Shown here in pieces: positions 18,947 to 27,944 of a DNA stretch of 60,745 bases (within the stretch, counting starts at the first letter, position 1; each line of letters starts with the position of its first letter). A model generated the notes under the pieces. The model was not told the origin of the DNA. It was given only the letters and a program-made list of their open reading frames with translations, and ran no database searches. Where the stretch lies: assembly GCF_009720365.1 (NCBI RefSeq), contig NZ_ML769320.1:209286-270030 (forward strand). The letters run 5' to 3'. The DNA comes from Catellatospora paridis (GTDB lineage Bacteria > Actinomycetota > Actinomycetes > Mycobacteriales > Micromonosporaceae). Both the position numbers and the translations under genes were made by a program.

Positions 18947-20926
18947 GTGCCAACAAAGTCGTTCTTCCACGGTGCGGACTGGAACCCGGAGCAGTGGCCC
19001 GAGCCGGTCTGGGCGCAGGACCTCGCCCTCATGCGCGAGGCCCGCGTCACTGCGGCCACCGTCGGCGTGTTCAGCTGGTCACGCCTGGAGCCGAGCCCGG
19101 GGGTGTACGACTTCGGCTGGCTCGACCGCGTCCTCGACGGCCTGCACGCGCACGGGATCGACGCGGTGCTCGCCACCCCGACCGCCTCCCCGCCGCCCTG
19201 GTTCACCCAGGCCCACCCCGACGCGCTGGCGCTGCGCCGTGACGGCGTCCGCCTGGTCCACGGCTCCCGTGACACCTACTGCGTCAACGCCCCCGCCTAC
19301 CGTGCCGCGAGCCTGGGCATCGCGTCCGCGCTGGCGGAGCGCTACGCCCGGCACCCGGCCGTGCGGCTGTGGCACGTGCACAACGAGTACGGCACCTGGT
19401 GCTTCTGCGACCACTGCGCCCGCGCCTTCCGGGGCTGGCTGCGCGAGCGCCACGGCACCCTCGACGCGCTCAACGACGCCTGGACCACGGACTTCTGGAG
19501 CCAGCGGTACGCCGACTGGGCGCAGGTGCTCCCGCCACGCGCCACGCAGTATCTCGGCAACCCCGCACAGGAGCTGGACTACCGGCGCTTCCTGTCCGAC
19601 CGCATGCTCGCCGCGTACACCGCGCAGCGCGACGCGATCAAGCAGGTCGCGCCGCAGGCGCAGGTCACCACGAACTTCGTGCTCGGCGGCTGGGTGCCGG
19701 TCGACCACGCCCGCTGGTCGACCGAGGTCGACCTGGTCGCCATCGACCACTACCCGTCCTCGCTCGACGGAGCGCCCGCGCAGAGCGCGTTCGCGGCCGA
19801 CGCCGCGCGGGGCTGGTCGGCCGCGGCCGGTCGCGGCGGCCGCTGGCTGCTGATGGAGCACGCCCCCGCGCACGTCACCGAAGACGGCGTACAGCGCCGC
19901 AAACCTCCCGGCATGCTCGCCCGCATCGCCCTCGCCCACATCGCCCGCGGCTCGGCGGGCGCCATGTACTTCCAGTGGCGTGCCAGCGCCGGCGGCGCAG
20001 AGCAGTGGCACAGCGCGCTCGTCGGCCACGCCGGCCCCGACACCCGCACCTACCGCGAATTCCGCGCCCTCGGCGAAAACCTGGCAACCGAAGGCAGGGC
20101 ACCTTCTTATCGCTCCGCGTATAGGAAGGTGCCCTTCCCAACCGACGATGCTTGCGCGGCGGGAGATGCGGAGGTGCACGAGGCCGGGTGCGGTGACGTG
20201 GCGGTGTGGTTCGACGAGGTGTGCGGGTGGGGGGTCGGTGCGTCGCACCTGCCCGCACCCGTTGACTACCAGGGCATCGTCGAGGATTGGCACCGGGCGC
20301 TGTGGCTGCGTGGTCACCACGTGGACGTGGTGCCGCCCGCGGCGACGCTCGCCGGGTACCGCGTGCTGGTCGTGCCCGCGGCGTACCTGCTCTCCGACGA
20401 GTCGGCGCGCAGCCTGGACGAGTACGTGCACGAGGGCGGGCACCTGGTGGTGACCTACCTGTCCGGGATCGTGGACGAGCACCTGCGGGTGCGCGGCGGC
20501 GGTTATCCGGGCGCGCTGCGCGACCTGCTCGGGATCCGGGTCGAGGAGTTCGATCCGCTGCCGCCCGGCGCGGTGGTCACCCTCGACACCGGCGACGTCG
20601 CCACGGGCTGGACGGAGCACCTGACCGCGCCGAGGGCGGCGGTGCTCGCCCGCTACCCGGACGGCCGCCCGGCCGTGACCCGGCGCGAGTACGGTGCGGG
20701 CGTCGCGTACTACGTGTCATGCGCCCTGGACGAAGCTTCGACCGCCCGCCTGCTCGAAGGGATCTGTGCCGCCGCAGGGGCTTCGCCGATCGTGCCCGGC
20801 CTGCCCGACGGCGTGGAAGCGGTGCACACGCCGGACGGCGTCTGGCTCTTCAACCACACCGACGAACCGCACGAGGTCGCAGGCCGTCAACTCCCCCCGG
20901 GCGCTGTCGCCAGGCTCGCTGACTGA
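18947..20926 (+). CDS. GH42 beta-galactosidase
   Basis: Hydrolyses terminal beta-galactose, 659 aa. GTG 18947 is chosen since the promoter predicts a leaderless mRNA there and family proteins begin near FFHGADWNPEQW. Acid/base E147 lies in HVHNEYG, nucleophile E304 in LLMEHAP. The zinc cysteines C112, C152, C154 and C157 are present. Barrel, trimerisation domain (about 400-590) and C-terminal beta-domain are intact. Residues about 382-398 (GRAPSYRSAYRKVPFP) are encoded by a palindromic repeat inserted in frame between the domains. Galactose removal from xyloglucan would fit its neighbours. Confidence 0.9.
   Translation: MPTKSFFHGADWNPEQWPEPVWAQDLALMREARVTAATVGVFSWSRLEPSPGVYDFGWLDRVLDGLHAHGIDAVLATPTASPPPWFTQAHPDALALRRDGVRLVHGSRDTYCVNAPAYRAASLGIASALAERYARHPAVRLWHVHNEYGTWCFCDHCARAFRGWLRERHGTLDALNDAWTTDFWSQRYADWAQVLPPRATQYLGNPAQELDYRRFLSDRMLAAYTAQRDAIKQVAPQAQVTTNFVLGGWVPVDHARWSTEVDLVAIDHYPSSLDGAPAQSAFAADAARGWSAAAGRGGRWLLMEHAPAHVTEDGVQRRKPPGMLARIALAHIARGSAGAMYFQWRASAGGAEQWHSALVGHAGPDTRTYREFRALGENLATEGRAPSYRSAYRKVPFPTDDACAAGDAEVHEAGCGDVAVWFDEVCGWGVGASHLPAPVDYQGIVEDWHRALWLRGHHVDVVPPAATLAGYRVLVVPAAYLLSDESARSLDEYVHEGGHLVVTYLSGIVDEHLRVRGGGYPGALRDLLGIRVEEFDPLPPGAVVTLDTGDVATGWTEHLTAPRAAVLARYPDGRPAVTRREYGAGVAYYVSCALDEASTARLLEGICAAAGASPIVPGLPDGVEAVHTPDGVWLFNHTDEPHEVAGRQLPPGAVARLAD
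20091..20140 (+). repeat. 50-bp palindromic repeat, copy B, inside GH42 coding sequence
   Basis: Same family as copy A, in the opposite orientation and with about 10 differences. It keeps the reading frame and adds a basic, Tyr-rich segment in the linker after the catalytic barrel. In-frame palindromic elements inside genes are known from Rickettsia; here only two copies are visible. Confidence 0.8.
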
Positions 20927-21014
20927 TGACAGCCATCTCCTGAAGAATCGCTGCTGTCAGGTCGGCGACGTCAGATCCTGCGCGGCGGTGTCCTCGGGCG
21001 ATACGGACCGGGGA

Positions 21015-21521
21015 CTACGCAGTGCGGTGGTCGAGGAAACGATCGCCGCCGAACGTGGCGAGCATCGCGGCGATCTGGTCCGGTGTGTCCTTCACCTGGG
21101 CCAGATCGAGCAGCACCCGGCAGGGGCGGCCGTCGACCGGGTTGGGTGCGTGCACCAGCGCCCGGTCGAGCATGGCGCCAGCGACCGGCACGAGCAGGAG
21201 CCGGCAGACGATGCGGCGGCGGTCGCCGACGGCAGCCGGTCCCCGGTACAGGATCACGGATGCCACCTGTGACCAGAGCACCTCCGTCGCCCAGTCACCC
21301 CGGGTCAGCGACAGACCGTGCGCATCGACCCGGAAGCCGTGCGGCCGGCTCCGGCGCAGGGGACCGATTGCCAGATGCAGGAGTCCGGCGGCGAGGACCA
21401 GCCGGACGATGCGTCCCCACCAGGGATGATCGCCGAGTACGGACTCGCCGAGTTGCCAGGCGGCGAGCAGGGCCCAGACGGGGGAGATGCCCCAGCGCCA
21501 GTACTTCCTGAGCCGCCTCAT
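21015..21521 (-). CDS. Small membrane protein of unknown function
   Basis: 168 aa; ATG 21521 has GGAG five bases upstream. A basic Trp-rich N-terminus (MRRLRKYWRWG) precedes two membrane segments at about 12-28 and 37-53. The cytoplasmic rest (HGFRVDAHGLSLTRGDW...WSQVASVILYRG) has the look of a bacterial PH-like fold. No catalytic motif. It follows the DUF1254 gene by 65 bases on the same strand, perhaps as an operon. Confidence 0.65.
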   Translation of the reverse strand: MRRLRKYWRWGISPVWALLAAWQLGESVLGDHPWWGRIVRLVLAAGLLHLAIGPLRRSRPHGFRVDAHGLSLTRGDWATEVLWSQVASVILYRGPAAVGDRRRIVCRLLLVPVAGAMLDRALVHAPNPVDGRPCRVLLDLAQVKDTPDQIAAMLATFGGDRFLDHRTA

Positions 21522-21586
21522 GAATGCTCCGGTTCCCCCCGCCCCGCCGTCCGTCGGGCACATGTTAGGGGACGGAGCCGACGGAG

Positions 21587-22996
21587 TCAGCCGGTGCGCT
21601 CGATCTCGCCGGGGCGCCAGGTCTGGTCGTACCAGGGCTGGAGCGGGCCGTACAGGCGCAGCATGGCGAACCAGTGCTTGCCGGGCACGGTCTGGATCCA
21701 GTTCGACTCCCGGCCGGGCGGCGGCGTCGGGCCGAAGTACACGTCGGTGGTGCCGTCGGCGTTGGCCTCGACCGTGCCGGACAGGCTGGTCACGCTCGGG
21801 TACGGGGTGTCGGTGACGAGCAGCGAGCGGGTCTGGCAGTCGTACCCGCACACCGACCAGAACGTCTTCGCCGGGATGTGCCGCGGCAGGTGCAGCCGGT
21901 ACGAGCGCCCGCCGTCGAGCCACCGTCCGTCGGCGTCCTCGGCGGTGTAGGCGTAGGCGGAGCCGGTGCCCACGGGTGACGCCGCCATCGCGGGCGTGAC
22001 CACCGTGGCGAGGTAGTGGAACATCGCGCGGGCGTCGAGCAGCCGGGCGCCTTCGCGCAGGAACTCGTGGCTGTCGCCGACGAAGGCACGCTTCCACGAG
22101 GAGTCGGGGTAGTAGTAGGCCTCGGGATCGCGCGGGCGGAACGCCAGCGCCCGCGCGATGCCCGCACCGAGCGGGGCGGCCTTGGCGAGGATGGCGCGCA
22201 GGCGCTGGTCGGGGGCGAACAGGTCGCCCTTGACGAGGCCGATGCTCGCCAGGATGCCGCGCCGTTCGGGGTCGAGCGACTCCAGCGGCTCCTCCTGGAC
22301 CACGACGTCGACCTCGTCGTAGAAGGTGGCGTCGTTGGCGTGCACGGTGTTGTGGGGTCGGTCGGCGAGGTCGACGAACTCGTTCGGCGGCGGGTAGGCG
22401 GCCTGGGCCAACGGGTAAATCCGAACGTTCCTGACCGCGTCGACCCCGTCGAGCGCCCGGAACATCGCCCAGTTGGCGAAGGTCGGGCTGCGGAAGGTGA
22501 AGTAGCCGTCGGGCACCTCGTCCTCGTGGTCCGGGGGCAGGAACAGGTACTTGCCGCCCCTGCCCTGGTCGGGCCCGGCCAGCCCCAGGTCGGTGACGTG
22601 GCGGAACCAGAAGTCGTCGACGACGCACAGCGAGTTCGGCGGCACCTCGACCACCGTCGGCCCGTCGGTGTCCAGATCCAGGAACGTGTGGCCGTACGTG
22701 GTGTCGGTGTCGGGGGTCAGGTAGAGGCTGGCGGAGTTCGACCGCGGGTCGGTGACGCCGATCTGGCGGGCCGAGGTGACGCCCACGCTGCGCAGGCCGG
22801 TCCGCATCGCCGCGAGCGACGCGCCCGGCATGGCCACGAGGAACGCCTCGACCGCGCGGACCAGGTCGAGCGCGTCGAAGAGCCCGTCGACGCTCTCCTG
22901 CGCGGGCAGTCCGTCGTGGAAGGCGAACCGGCCGAGCGGGGTGTCCAGCGTCTCCGGCATGCCGATGGCGGCCAGGATCTCCTTCGGAATGGACAT
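21587..22996 (-). CDS. DUF1254/DUF1214 domain protein
   Basis: 469 aa, soluble, without a signal peptide. ATG 22996 is preferred over GTG 23005 because AGAGGTG then lies at correct distance. The DUF1254 part has TPDTDTTYGHTFLDL and VPPNSLCVVDDFWFRH; the DUF1214 part ends with NWIQTVPGKHWFAMLRLYGP, the usual family ending. The biochemical role of this family is not established. Neighbours give no clue. Confidence 0.8.
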   Translation of the reverse strand: MSIPKEILAAIGMPETLDTPLGRFAFHDGLPAQESVDGLFDALDLVRAVEAFLVAMPGASLAAMRTGLRSVGVTSARQIGVTDPRSNSASLYLTPDTDTTYGHTFLDLDTDGPTVVEVPPNSLCVVDDFWFRHVTDLGLAGPDQGRGGKYLFLPPDHEDEVPDGYFTFRSPTFANWAMFRALDGVDAVRNVRIYPLAQAAYPPPNEFVDLADRPHNTVHANDATFYDEVDVVVQEEPLESLDPERRGILASIGLVKGDLFAPDQRLRAILAKAAPLGAGIARALAFRPRDPEAYYYPDSSWKRAFVGDSHEFLREGARLLDARAMFHYLATVVTPAMAASPVGTGSAYAYTAEDADGRWLDGGRSYRLHLPRHIPAKTFWSVCGYDCQTRSLLVTDTPYPSVTSLSGTVEANADGTTDVYFGPTPPPGRESNWIQTVPGKHWFAMLRLYGPLQPWYDQTWRPGEIERTG

Positions 22997-23080
22997 GGCG
23001 CGCACCTCTCGCGCGGCCGCGTGCCGCGCCTTACCGCACCGTACGCAGAGATGATGCGATATGTCCCGGTTATCCCGAGG

Positions 23081-24307
23081 TCAGTCGGCGTTGACGGGCA
23101 GCGGGCGGCGCGTCGGGCCGGGCAGCGTCATCGGCGGGTGTCCGCCGGGGTGGTGCGAGTGGCCCGGCTCGGCCTGGCCGTGGCCGTTGCCCGTCGCGTG
23201 GCCGTTGCCTGTCGCGTGGCCGTTCGCGGGCGGGTGGCCGTTGCCTGTCGCGTGGCCGTTGCCCGGGGCGGTGGTCGTCGAGAGAGGCACCATGACCGGC
23301 ACATATCCGCCGGCCGCCGGCTCCGGGTCGGGGGTCCGGGCGGGCACTGGGATCGCACTGGTCCGCGATGGGCCCACGCCGGGCACCTGGAACACGCCGC
23401 GCGCGGGATGTGGTGGCAGGCCCGGCACGGAGGCGGAGCTGAACCGCACCGGCAGCGGCACCGGCTCGGCGACCAGGTCGTGCTGTGGTTCGGCATATCG
23501 GGTGAGCGCGATGACCGCGCCCAGCGTGATCACGAAGCCGAGCGCCGCGACCCACGACATGCCAGGGCGGATCTTGTCGCCCAGCAGCAGCATGCCGATC
23601 ACTGCGGCGGGCACCGCGCCCGCGGCGTCCATGGCGGCGACCGCGGCGTTGGTGGAGCCGCGCTGCATGGCCAGGCCGAGCAGCAGCTGACCGGTGAGCG
23701 AGTGCGCGATCACCAGGTAGAGCAGCGGGTTCAGGCCGAACTCGACGATGGTCTGCGCCGAGGCGAGCGGCCGGGCCGCGATGGCGGCCGAGGCGAAGCA
23801 GAGCCCGGCCAGCGAGCCGAGCACCACCGAGCCGAGCACGCCCTTGACCTTGCCCGCGAACGCGCTCACCCCGGCTATCGCGACCAGCGCGAACACCAGC
23901 GAGATCACGCCCTTGGTGTCCAGCGGCTCGGCGTGGCCGGGCTCGGCCGACACGGCCAGCATGCCGATGCCCGCCATGACCCCGAGCAGCAGCAGCACCT
24001 CGGCCAGCGGCAGCTTCCACTTGAGCACCACGACCCCGGCGAACGCGGTGACGCACAGGCCCGCGGTCACCGCGGACTGCACGAGGAACAGCGGAAGGTC
24101 GCGCCGCGCGCCGAGGGCGAGGAAGAAACCGAGGATCTGGCAGCCGAGCCCGAGCAGATACGTCGAGTTGCCGAACAGGCGCAGCAGCAGGCCTGGATCA
24201 AGGGTGTCCGTCGTCGCTGTGCGTGTCGCCGCGATGGACTGCAGCAGGTTGGCGATGCCGTATGCGGCGATCATCGCCACCAGGAACCACCAGCCAGAGG
24301 ACACCAC
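23081..24307 (-). CDS. DMT/EamA-like integral membrane protein with Asn-Gly-His tail
   Basis: 408 aa. The first 290 residues form about ten hydrophobic helices like drug/metabolite transporters (EamA type), with LGDKIRPGMSW near the last pairs. The C-terminal 120 residues are a disordered Pro/Gly-rich tail containing repeated NGHATG units and ending GHSHHPGGHPP. The His-rich tail could bind metal (inference). The start codon is GTG (24307, another GTG directly follows) without a clear ribosome site. Substrate unknown. Confidence 0.75.
   Translation of the reverse strand: MVSSGWWFLVAMIAAYGIANLLQSIAATRTATTDTLDPGLLLRLFGNSTYLLGLGCQILGFFLALGARRDLPLFLVQSAVTAGLCVTAFAGVVVLKWKLPLAEVLLLLGVMAGIGMLAVSAEPGHAEPLDTKGVISLVFALVAIAGVSAFAGKVKGVLGSVVLGSLAGLCFASAAIAARPLASAQTIVEFGLNPLLYLVIAHSLTGQLLLGLAMQRGSTNAAVAAMDAAGAVPAAVIGMLLLGDKIRPGMSWVAALGFVITLGAVIALTRYAEPQHDLVAEPVPLPVRFSSASVPGLPPHPARGVFQVPGVGPSRTSAIPVPARTPDPEPAAGGYVPVMVPLSTTTAPGNGHATGNGHPPANGHATGNGHATGNGHGQAEPGHSHHPGGHPPMTLPGPTRRPLPVNAD
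23180..23269 (-). repeat. 5 x 18-bp tandem repeat in transporter tail
   Basis: Five 18-bp units starting GTGGCCGTT (23180, 23198, 23216, 23234, 23252) encode NGHATG-type hexapeptides. Units two and four are identical. Such in-frame repeats can change copy number by slippage. Confidence 0.9.
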
Positions 24308-24379
24308 CCACGCAGCTTAGACCCTTAGGGGTCGGCTGCGCCCTACCCGGCGGCGACTTCACCGAGTGAATGAGAGTGA

Positions 24380-25183
24380 CTACAGGGCGCGAAGTCCGGC
24401 CGGGCTCAGCCGCTCCAGCACGTCGTCGTGCAGCTGCCCGTTGGTGGCCACCGCGGAGCCGCCGCCGGCACCGGTCCGGCCGGACAGGTCGGTGAAGTTG
24501 CCGCCCGCCTCGGTGACGATCGGCACCAGCGCGGCCATGTCCCAGAGCATCAACTCCGGCTCGATCATGATGTCGAGCGCGCCCTCGGCCAGCAGCATGT
24601 AGCCGTAGAAGTCGCCGTACGCCCGGCTGCGCCAGGTCTTGCGCATCAGGTCGAGCACCGAGGCCAGCCGGCCGGTCTGCTCCCAGCCGTCCAGGGACGA
24701 GTAGCAGAAGCTCGCGTCGGCCAGGCGGCGCACGCCGGAGACCCGGATCGGCTGCGCGGCGGCCTGGTGGCGGCCCGCGAACGCGCCCAGCCCGCGCGCG
24801 GCCCACCAGCGGCGGCCCAGCGCGGGCGCGGAGACCATGCCGACGACCGGCTCGTCGCCCTCCATCAGCGCGATCAGCGTGCCCCAGATCGGCACCCCGC
24901 GGATGAAGTTCTTGGTGCCGTCGATCGGGTCGATGACCCACTGCCGGTTGCCGCTGCCACCGGCGACCCCGAACTCCTCGCCCAGCACCCCGTCCCGCGA
25001 CCGGGTCCGGGCCAGGGTCGAGCGCAGCGCCTTCTCCACCGCCGTGTCCGCGTCGGAGACGGGCGTCAGGTCGGGCTTGCTCTCCACGTAGAGGTCGAGC
25101 GCCTTGAACCGGGACATGGAGATGGAGTCGGCGGTGTCCGCCAGCACGTGGGCAAGCCCAAGGTCGTCCGAGTAGCGGGCCAT
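24380..25183 (-). CDS. hisN: Histidinol-phosphatase, inositol monophosphatase family
   Basis: Dephosphorylates L-histidinol phosphate in histidine synthesis; 267 aa. Metal-binding motifs LGEEFG, WVIDPIDGTKNF and LWDMAALVPIVTEAGG are all present. Sequence style fits actinobacterial HisN better than general inositol monophosphatases. A minus-strand TAAGTT lies six bases before the ATG, so the mRNA is probably leaderless. It is not next to other his genes. Confidence 0.85.
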   Translation of the reverse strand: MARYSDDLGLAHVLADTADSISMSRFKALDLYVESKPDLTPVSDADTAVEKALRSTLARTRSRDGVLGEEFGVAGGSGNRQWVIDPIDGTKNFIRGVPIWGTLIALMEGDEPVVGMVSAPALGRRWWAARGLGAFAGRHQAAAQPIRVSGVRRLADASFCYSSLDGWEQTGRLASVLDLMRKTWRSRAYGDFYGYMLLAEGALDIMIEPELMLWDMAALVPIVTEAGGNFTDLSGRTGAGGGSAVATNGQLHDDVLERLSPAGLRAL

Positions 25184-25272
25184 GGCGAGAACTTATCGGA
25201 TCTCCGCACCGGCGAGGTATCGGGTTGGCGGACCCGCCGTAAATGAGAACGCGTGGACCGCGCCGGGGCGGG

Positions 25273-25359
25273 TAATTTCACGGTATGAGCGAGCAGCGCG
25301 AGCGAATCATGGGCGCGGTGGCTCATGAGGACGACGAGCGCAGCGAGGAGGAGTCATGA
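25273..25359 (+). CDS. Leaderless leader mini-ORF before DUF2087 gene (24 aa)
   Basis: TAATTT (25273-25278) lies six bases before ATG 25285, so transcription should start at the mini-ORF itself. The ORF (25285-25359) encodes MSEQRERI...DERSEEES and ends with TGA overlapping the DUF2087 ATG. GAGGAGGAG in its last codons is the ribosome site of the next gene. Same family as the leaders at 4419 and 12953. Confidence 0.45.
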
Positions 25360-25628
25360 CTCCGGAAAAGGTGCTCCGGACGTTCCTCGACGAGCACGGG
25401 CGGCTGACCTCGATGCCCGCGAAGGCGGGCAAGCGGCGGGTGCTGCTGGAGCACATCGTGGCGGCCTTCGAGCCGGGGGTGAAGATGCCCGAGCGCGAGG
25501 TCGACGCGGTGCTGCGGGCCTTCTACGAGACCGACTGGGTGTCGCTGCGCCGCTACCTGATCGACACCGGCCTGATGGCGCGCGCCGACGGCCTCTACTG
25601 GCGCACCGGTGGTTACGTCGAGGTCTGA
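25356..25628 (+). CDS. DUF2087 protein
   Basis: 90 aa covering one DUF2087 domain, with LLEHIVAAFEPGVKMPEREVD and the ending WVSLRRYLIDTGLMAR. In other proteins this domain follows an ArsR-type HTH; here it stands alone and may be a small nucleic-acid-binding protein. It starts within the stop of a leader mini-ORF. Its last 16 bases overlap the convergent rsgA gene. Confidence 0.85.
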   Translation: MTPEKVLRTFLDEHGRLTSMPAKAGKRRVLLEHIVAAFEPGVKMPEREVDAVLRAFYETDWVSLRRYLIDTGLMARADGLYWRTGGYVEV

Positions 25629-26647
25629 CCCGTTTCGGTGTCGCCCGCCCGGGACGACAGCAGGCGGCGGTATGACGCCAGCCGCCGCGCGTCGGCCTTG
25701 CCCTGGGCCACCCACGCGTCCAGGGCGCACTCGCCGCCGTTGTGCTCGCAGTTCGGCGGGCAGTCGACGGTGCCCTCGACCAGGTCGGGGAAGCCGTGCA
25801 GCAGGTCGTCGGAGGAGACCAGGGCCAGGCCGAAGCTGCGTACGCCCGGGGTGTCGATGATCCACGATTCCCGCTTGTCGGGCAGCCGCAGCGCGACCGC
25901 GCTGGTCGAGGTGTGCCGCCCCTTGCCGATGGCGCTGACCACGCCGACCGCCCGGCGCGCATCCGGGATGAGCCGGTTGACCAGCGTCGACTTGCCCACG
26001 CCGGAGTGCCCGACCAGCACCGACCGCCGGCCGGACAGCCGCTCGCGCAGCTCGTCGAGGTCGCCGTCGGGGCGGGTCAGCACGTGGTCGAGGTCCAGCT
26101 CGGCGTAGTAGCTCAGCACCTGCTCCGGCCCGGCCAGGTCGGCCTTGGTCAGGCACAGCAGCGGCTCGATGTCGGCGGCGTACGCGGCGACCAGGCAACG
26201 GTCGATGAAGCCCTCGCGCGGCGGCGGATCGGCCAGCGCGCTGACGATGACGAGCTGGTCGGCGTTGGCGACGACCACCCGCTCGATGCGGCCCTCGGCG
26301 GTGGTGTCGTCGTCGTCGGCGGTGCGCCGCAGCACCGAGCGCCGCTCCTCGATCCGTACGATCCGGGCCAGGCTGCCCACGTCGCCGGTAACGTCGCCGA
26401 CCAGGCCCACCTCGTCGCCCACCACGACGGACTTGCGGCCGAGCTCGCGCGCCCGCATGCAGGTGACCTCGAAGACCTTCTTGCCCTCGTGCACCACGCA
26501 GGTGTAGCGGCCCCGGTCGACGGCGACCACGAACCCGGTCACCGCGTCGTCGTGCTTGGGCCGGGTGCGGGTGCGGGGACGCGAACGCGACGACTTGGTG
26601 GCCCGCACCTTCACGTCGTCCTCGTCGTACTCCCGCTTCTTCTTCAC
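25613..26647 (-). CDS. rsgA: Ribosome small-subunit GTPase RsgA
   Basis: GTPase checking late 30S assembly, 344 aa. The GTG start has GAGAGG upstream. A very charged N-terminal tail precedes the OB-fold, then a circularly permuted GTPase: G4 TKAD first, then G1 GHSGVGKST (about 213-221) and G3 DTPG. The zinc knuckle CPPNCEHNGGEC is present. It begins 10 bases after aroA and is co-transcribed with it, as in other actinobacteria. Confidence 0.95.
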   Translation of the reverse strand: MKKKREYDEDDVKVRATKSSRSRPRTRTRPKHDDAVTGFVVAVDRGRYTCVVHEGKKVFEVTCMRARELGRKSVVVGDEVGLVGDVTGDVGSLARIVRIEERRSVLRRTADDDDTTAEGRIERVVVANADQLVIVSALADPPPREGFIDRCLVAAYAADIEPLLCLTKADLAGPEQVLSYYAELDLDHVLTRPDGDLDELRERLSGRRSVLVGHSGVGKSTLVNRLIPDARRAVGVVSAIGKGRHTSTSAVALRLPDKRESWIIDTPGVRSFGLALVSSDDLLHGFPDLVEGTVDCPPNCEHNGGECALDAWVAQGKADARRLASYRRLLSSRAGDTETGQTST

Positions 26648-26657
26648 GGCTGGCCTC

Positions 26658-27944
26658 TCATCGTCCGGCGACCACCGCGCTCCATAGTGCCGGGAATTCG
26701 GGCAGGGTCTTGGCGGTACACGCCACGTCGGTGAGCTGGACCCCGGGCACCCGCAGCCCGATGACGGCGGCGGCGTGCGCCATCCGGTGGTCGTCGTAGG
26801 TCTCGAAGACCGAGCCGGTCAGCGGGCCGGGCGTGATGGTCAGCCCGTCCCGGGTCTCCTCGACCCGTGCGCCGAGCGCGGTCAGCTCGCGGGCCAGCGC
26901 GGCCAGCCGGTCGGTCTCGTGGGTGCGGATGTGCCCGACGCCGCGCAGCGTCGACGGGCCGTCGGCCAGCGCGGCCAGCGCGGCGACGACCGGGGTCAGC
27001 TCGCCCACGTCGGACAGGTCGGCGTCGATGCCGCTGATGGCACCCGTGCCGGTGACGGTGAGGCCGCGCTCGGAGAGCGTGACCGTGCCACCCAGCGCGC
27101 CGAGCAGCTGCCGGACCTTGTCCACCGGCTGCACGCTGCTGCGCGGCCAGCCGGCCAGGGTGACGCTGCCGCCGGTGACCAGTGCCGCGCCGAAGAACGG
27201 GGCCGCGCCGGACAGGTCCGGCTCGATCTGCCAGGCCCGCCCGGACAGCCGGCCCGGCGCCACGTGCCAGACGTCGCGGACCGAGTCGTCGACCGCCGCG
27301 CCCGCGGCGCGCAGCATCTGCACCGTCATCCGCAGGTGCGGCGCGCTGGGCACCGGGTTGTCGCCGACGTGGCGCACGGTGATGCCCTCGTCGAAGTCGG
27401 CCGCCGCGAGCAGCAGGCCGGAGATCAGCTGGCTGGACAGCGAGGCGTCCACGGCGACCTCGCCGCCGCGCAGCCCGCCCTTGCCGTGCACGGTCAGCGG
27501 CAGGCCGTCGATGCTCGACGCGTCGATCGTCGCGCCCAGCTCGCGCAGCGCCTTGAGCAGCGGCCCGAGCGGGCGCTGGCGGGCCCGGGGGTCGCCGTCG
27601 AAGGTGATCGGGCCGTTGGCCAGCGTGGCCACCGGCGGCAGGAAGCGCATCACCGTGCCGGCCAGGCCGACGTCGACGTGGGCGGGCCCGACCGGCGGCC
27701 GGGGCCGAATCTCCCAGCGCTCGTCGTCGGAGGTGGACACGTGCGCACCCAGTGCGCGCAGCCCGGCCGCCATCAGCTCGGTGTCGCGGGCGCGCAGCGG
27801 GGCCAGCAGCGTCGACGGCCCCATGCCGAGCGCGGACAGCACGAGGGCCCGGGCGGTGATGGACTTCGAACCCGGCAGGCGCACGACAGCGTCGGTCGCA
27901 TCGACCGCGGTCGGTGCGGTCCATGGCACGAGTGCTCTGCTCAC
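26658..27944 (-). CDS. aroA: 3-phosphoshikimate 1-carboxyvinyltransferase (EPSP synthase)
   Basis: Joins phosphoenolpyruvate to shikimate 3-phosphate in aromatic amino-acid synthesis; 428 aa. GTG 27944 is chosen: it overlaps a TGA (GTGA) and has GAGGAG just upstream, and the protein then starts shortly before the LPGSKSITARAL loop. LAGTVMRFLPP, SLSSQLISGLLLA and YDDHRMAHAA complete the active site. The ribosome site belongs to a partial leader cassette (GACGAGCGCAGCGAGGAG). Heads the aroA-rsgA operon. Confidence 0.93.
   Translation of the reverse strand: MSRALVPWTAPTAVDATDAVVRLPGSKSITARALVLSALGMGPSTLLAPLRARDTELMAAGLRALGAHVSTSDDERWEIRPRPPVGPAHVDVGLAGTVMRFLPPVATLANGPITFDGDPRARQRPLGPLLKALRELGATIDASSIDGLPLTVHGKGGLRGGEVAVDASLSSQLISGLLLAAADFDEGITVRHVGDNPVPSAPHLRMTVQMLRAAGAAVDDSVRDVWHVAPGRLSGRAWQIEPDLSGAAPFFGAALVTGGSVTLAGWPRSSVQPVDKVRQLLGALGGTVTLSERGLTVTGTGAISGIDADLSDVGELTPVVAALAALADGPSTLRGVGHIRTHETDRLAALARELTALGARVEETRDGLTITPGPLTGSVFETYDDHRMAHAAAVIGLRVPGVQLTDVACTAKTLPEFPALWSAVVAGR

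Noticed and set aside
15025..20140. Composite transposon flanked by the two 50-bp repeats
   Set aside because: The genes between are a normal sugar operon with no transposase; the repeats are dispersed short elements.
21015..22628. Apparent 537-aa protein
   Set aside because: Only the last 168 codons look like a real protein; the rest is a shadow of the DUF1254 gene.
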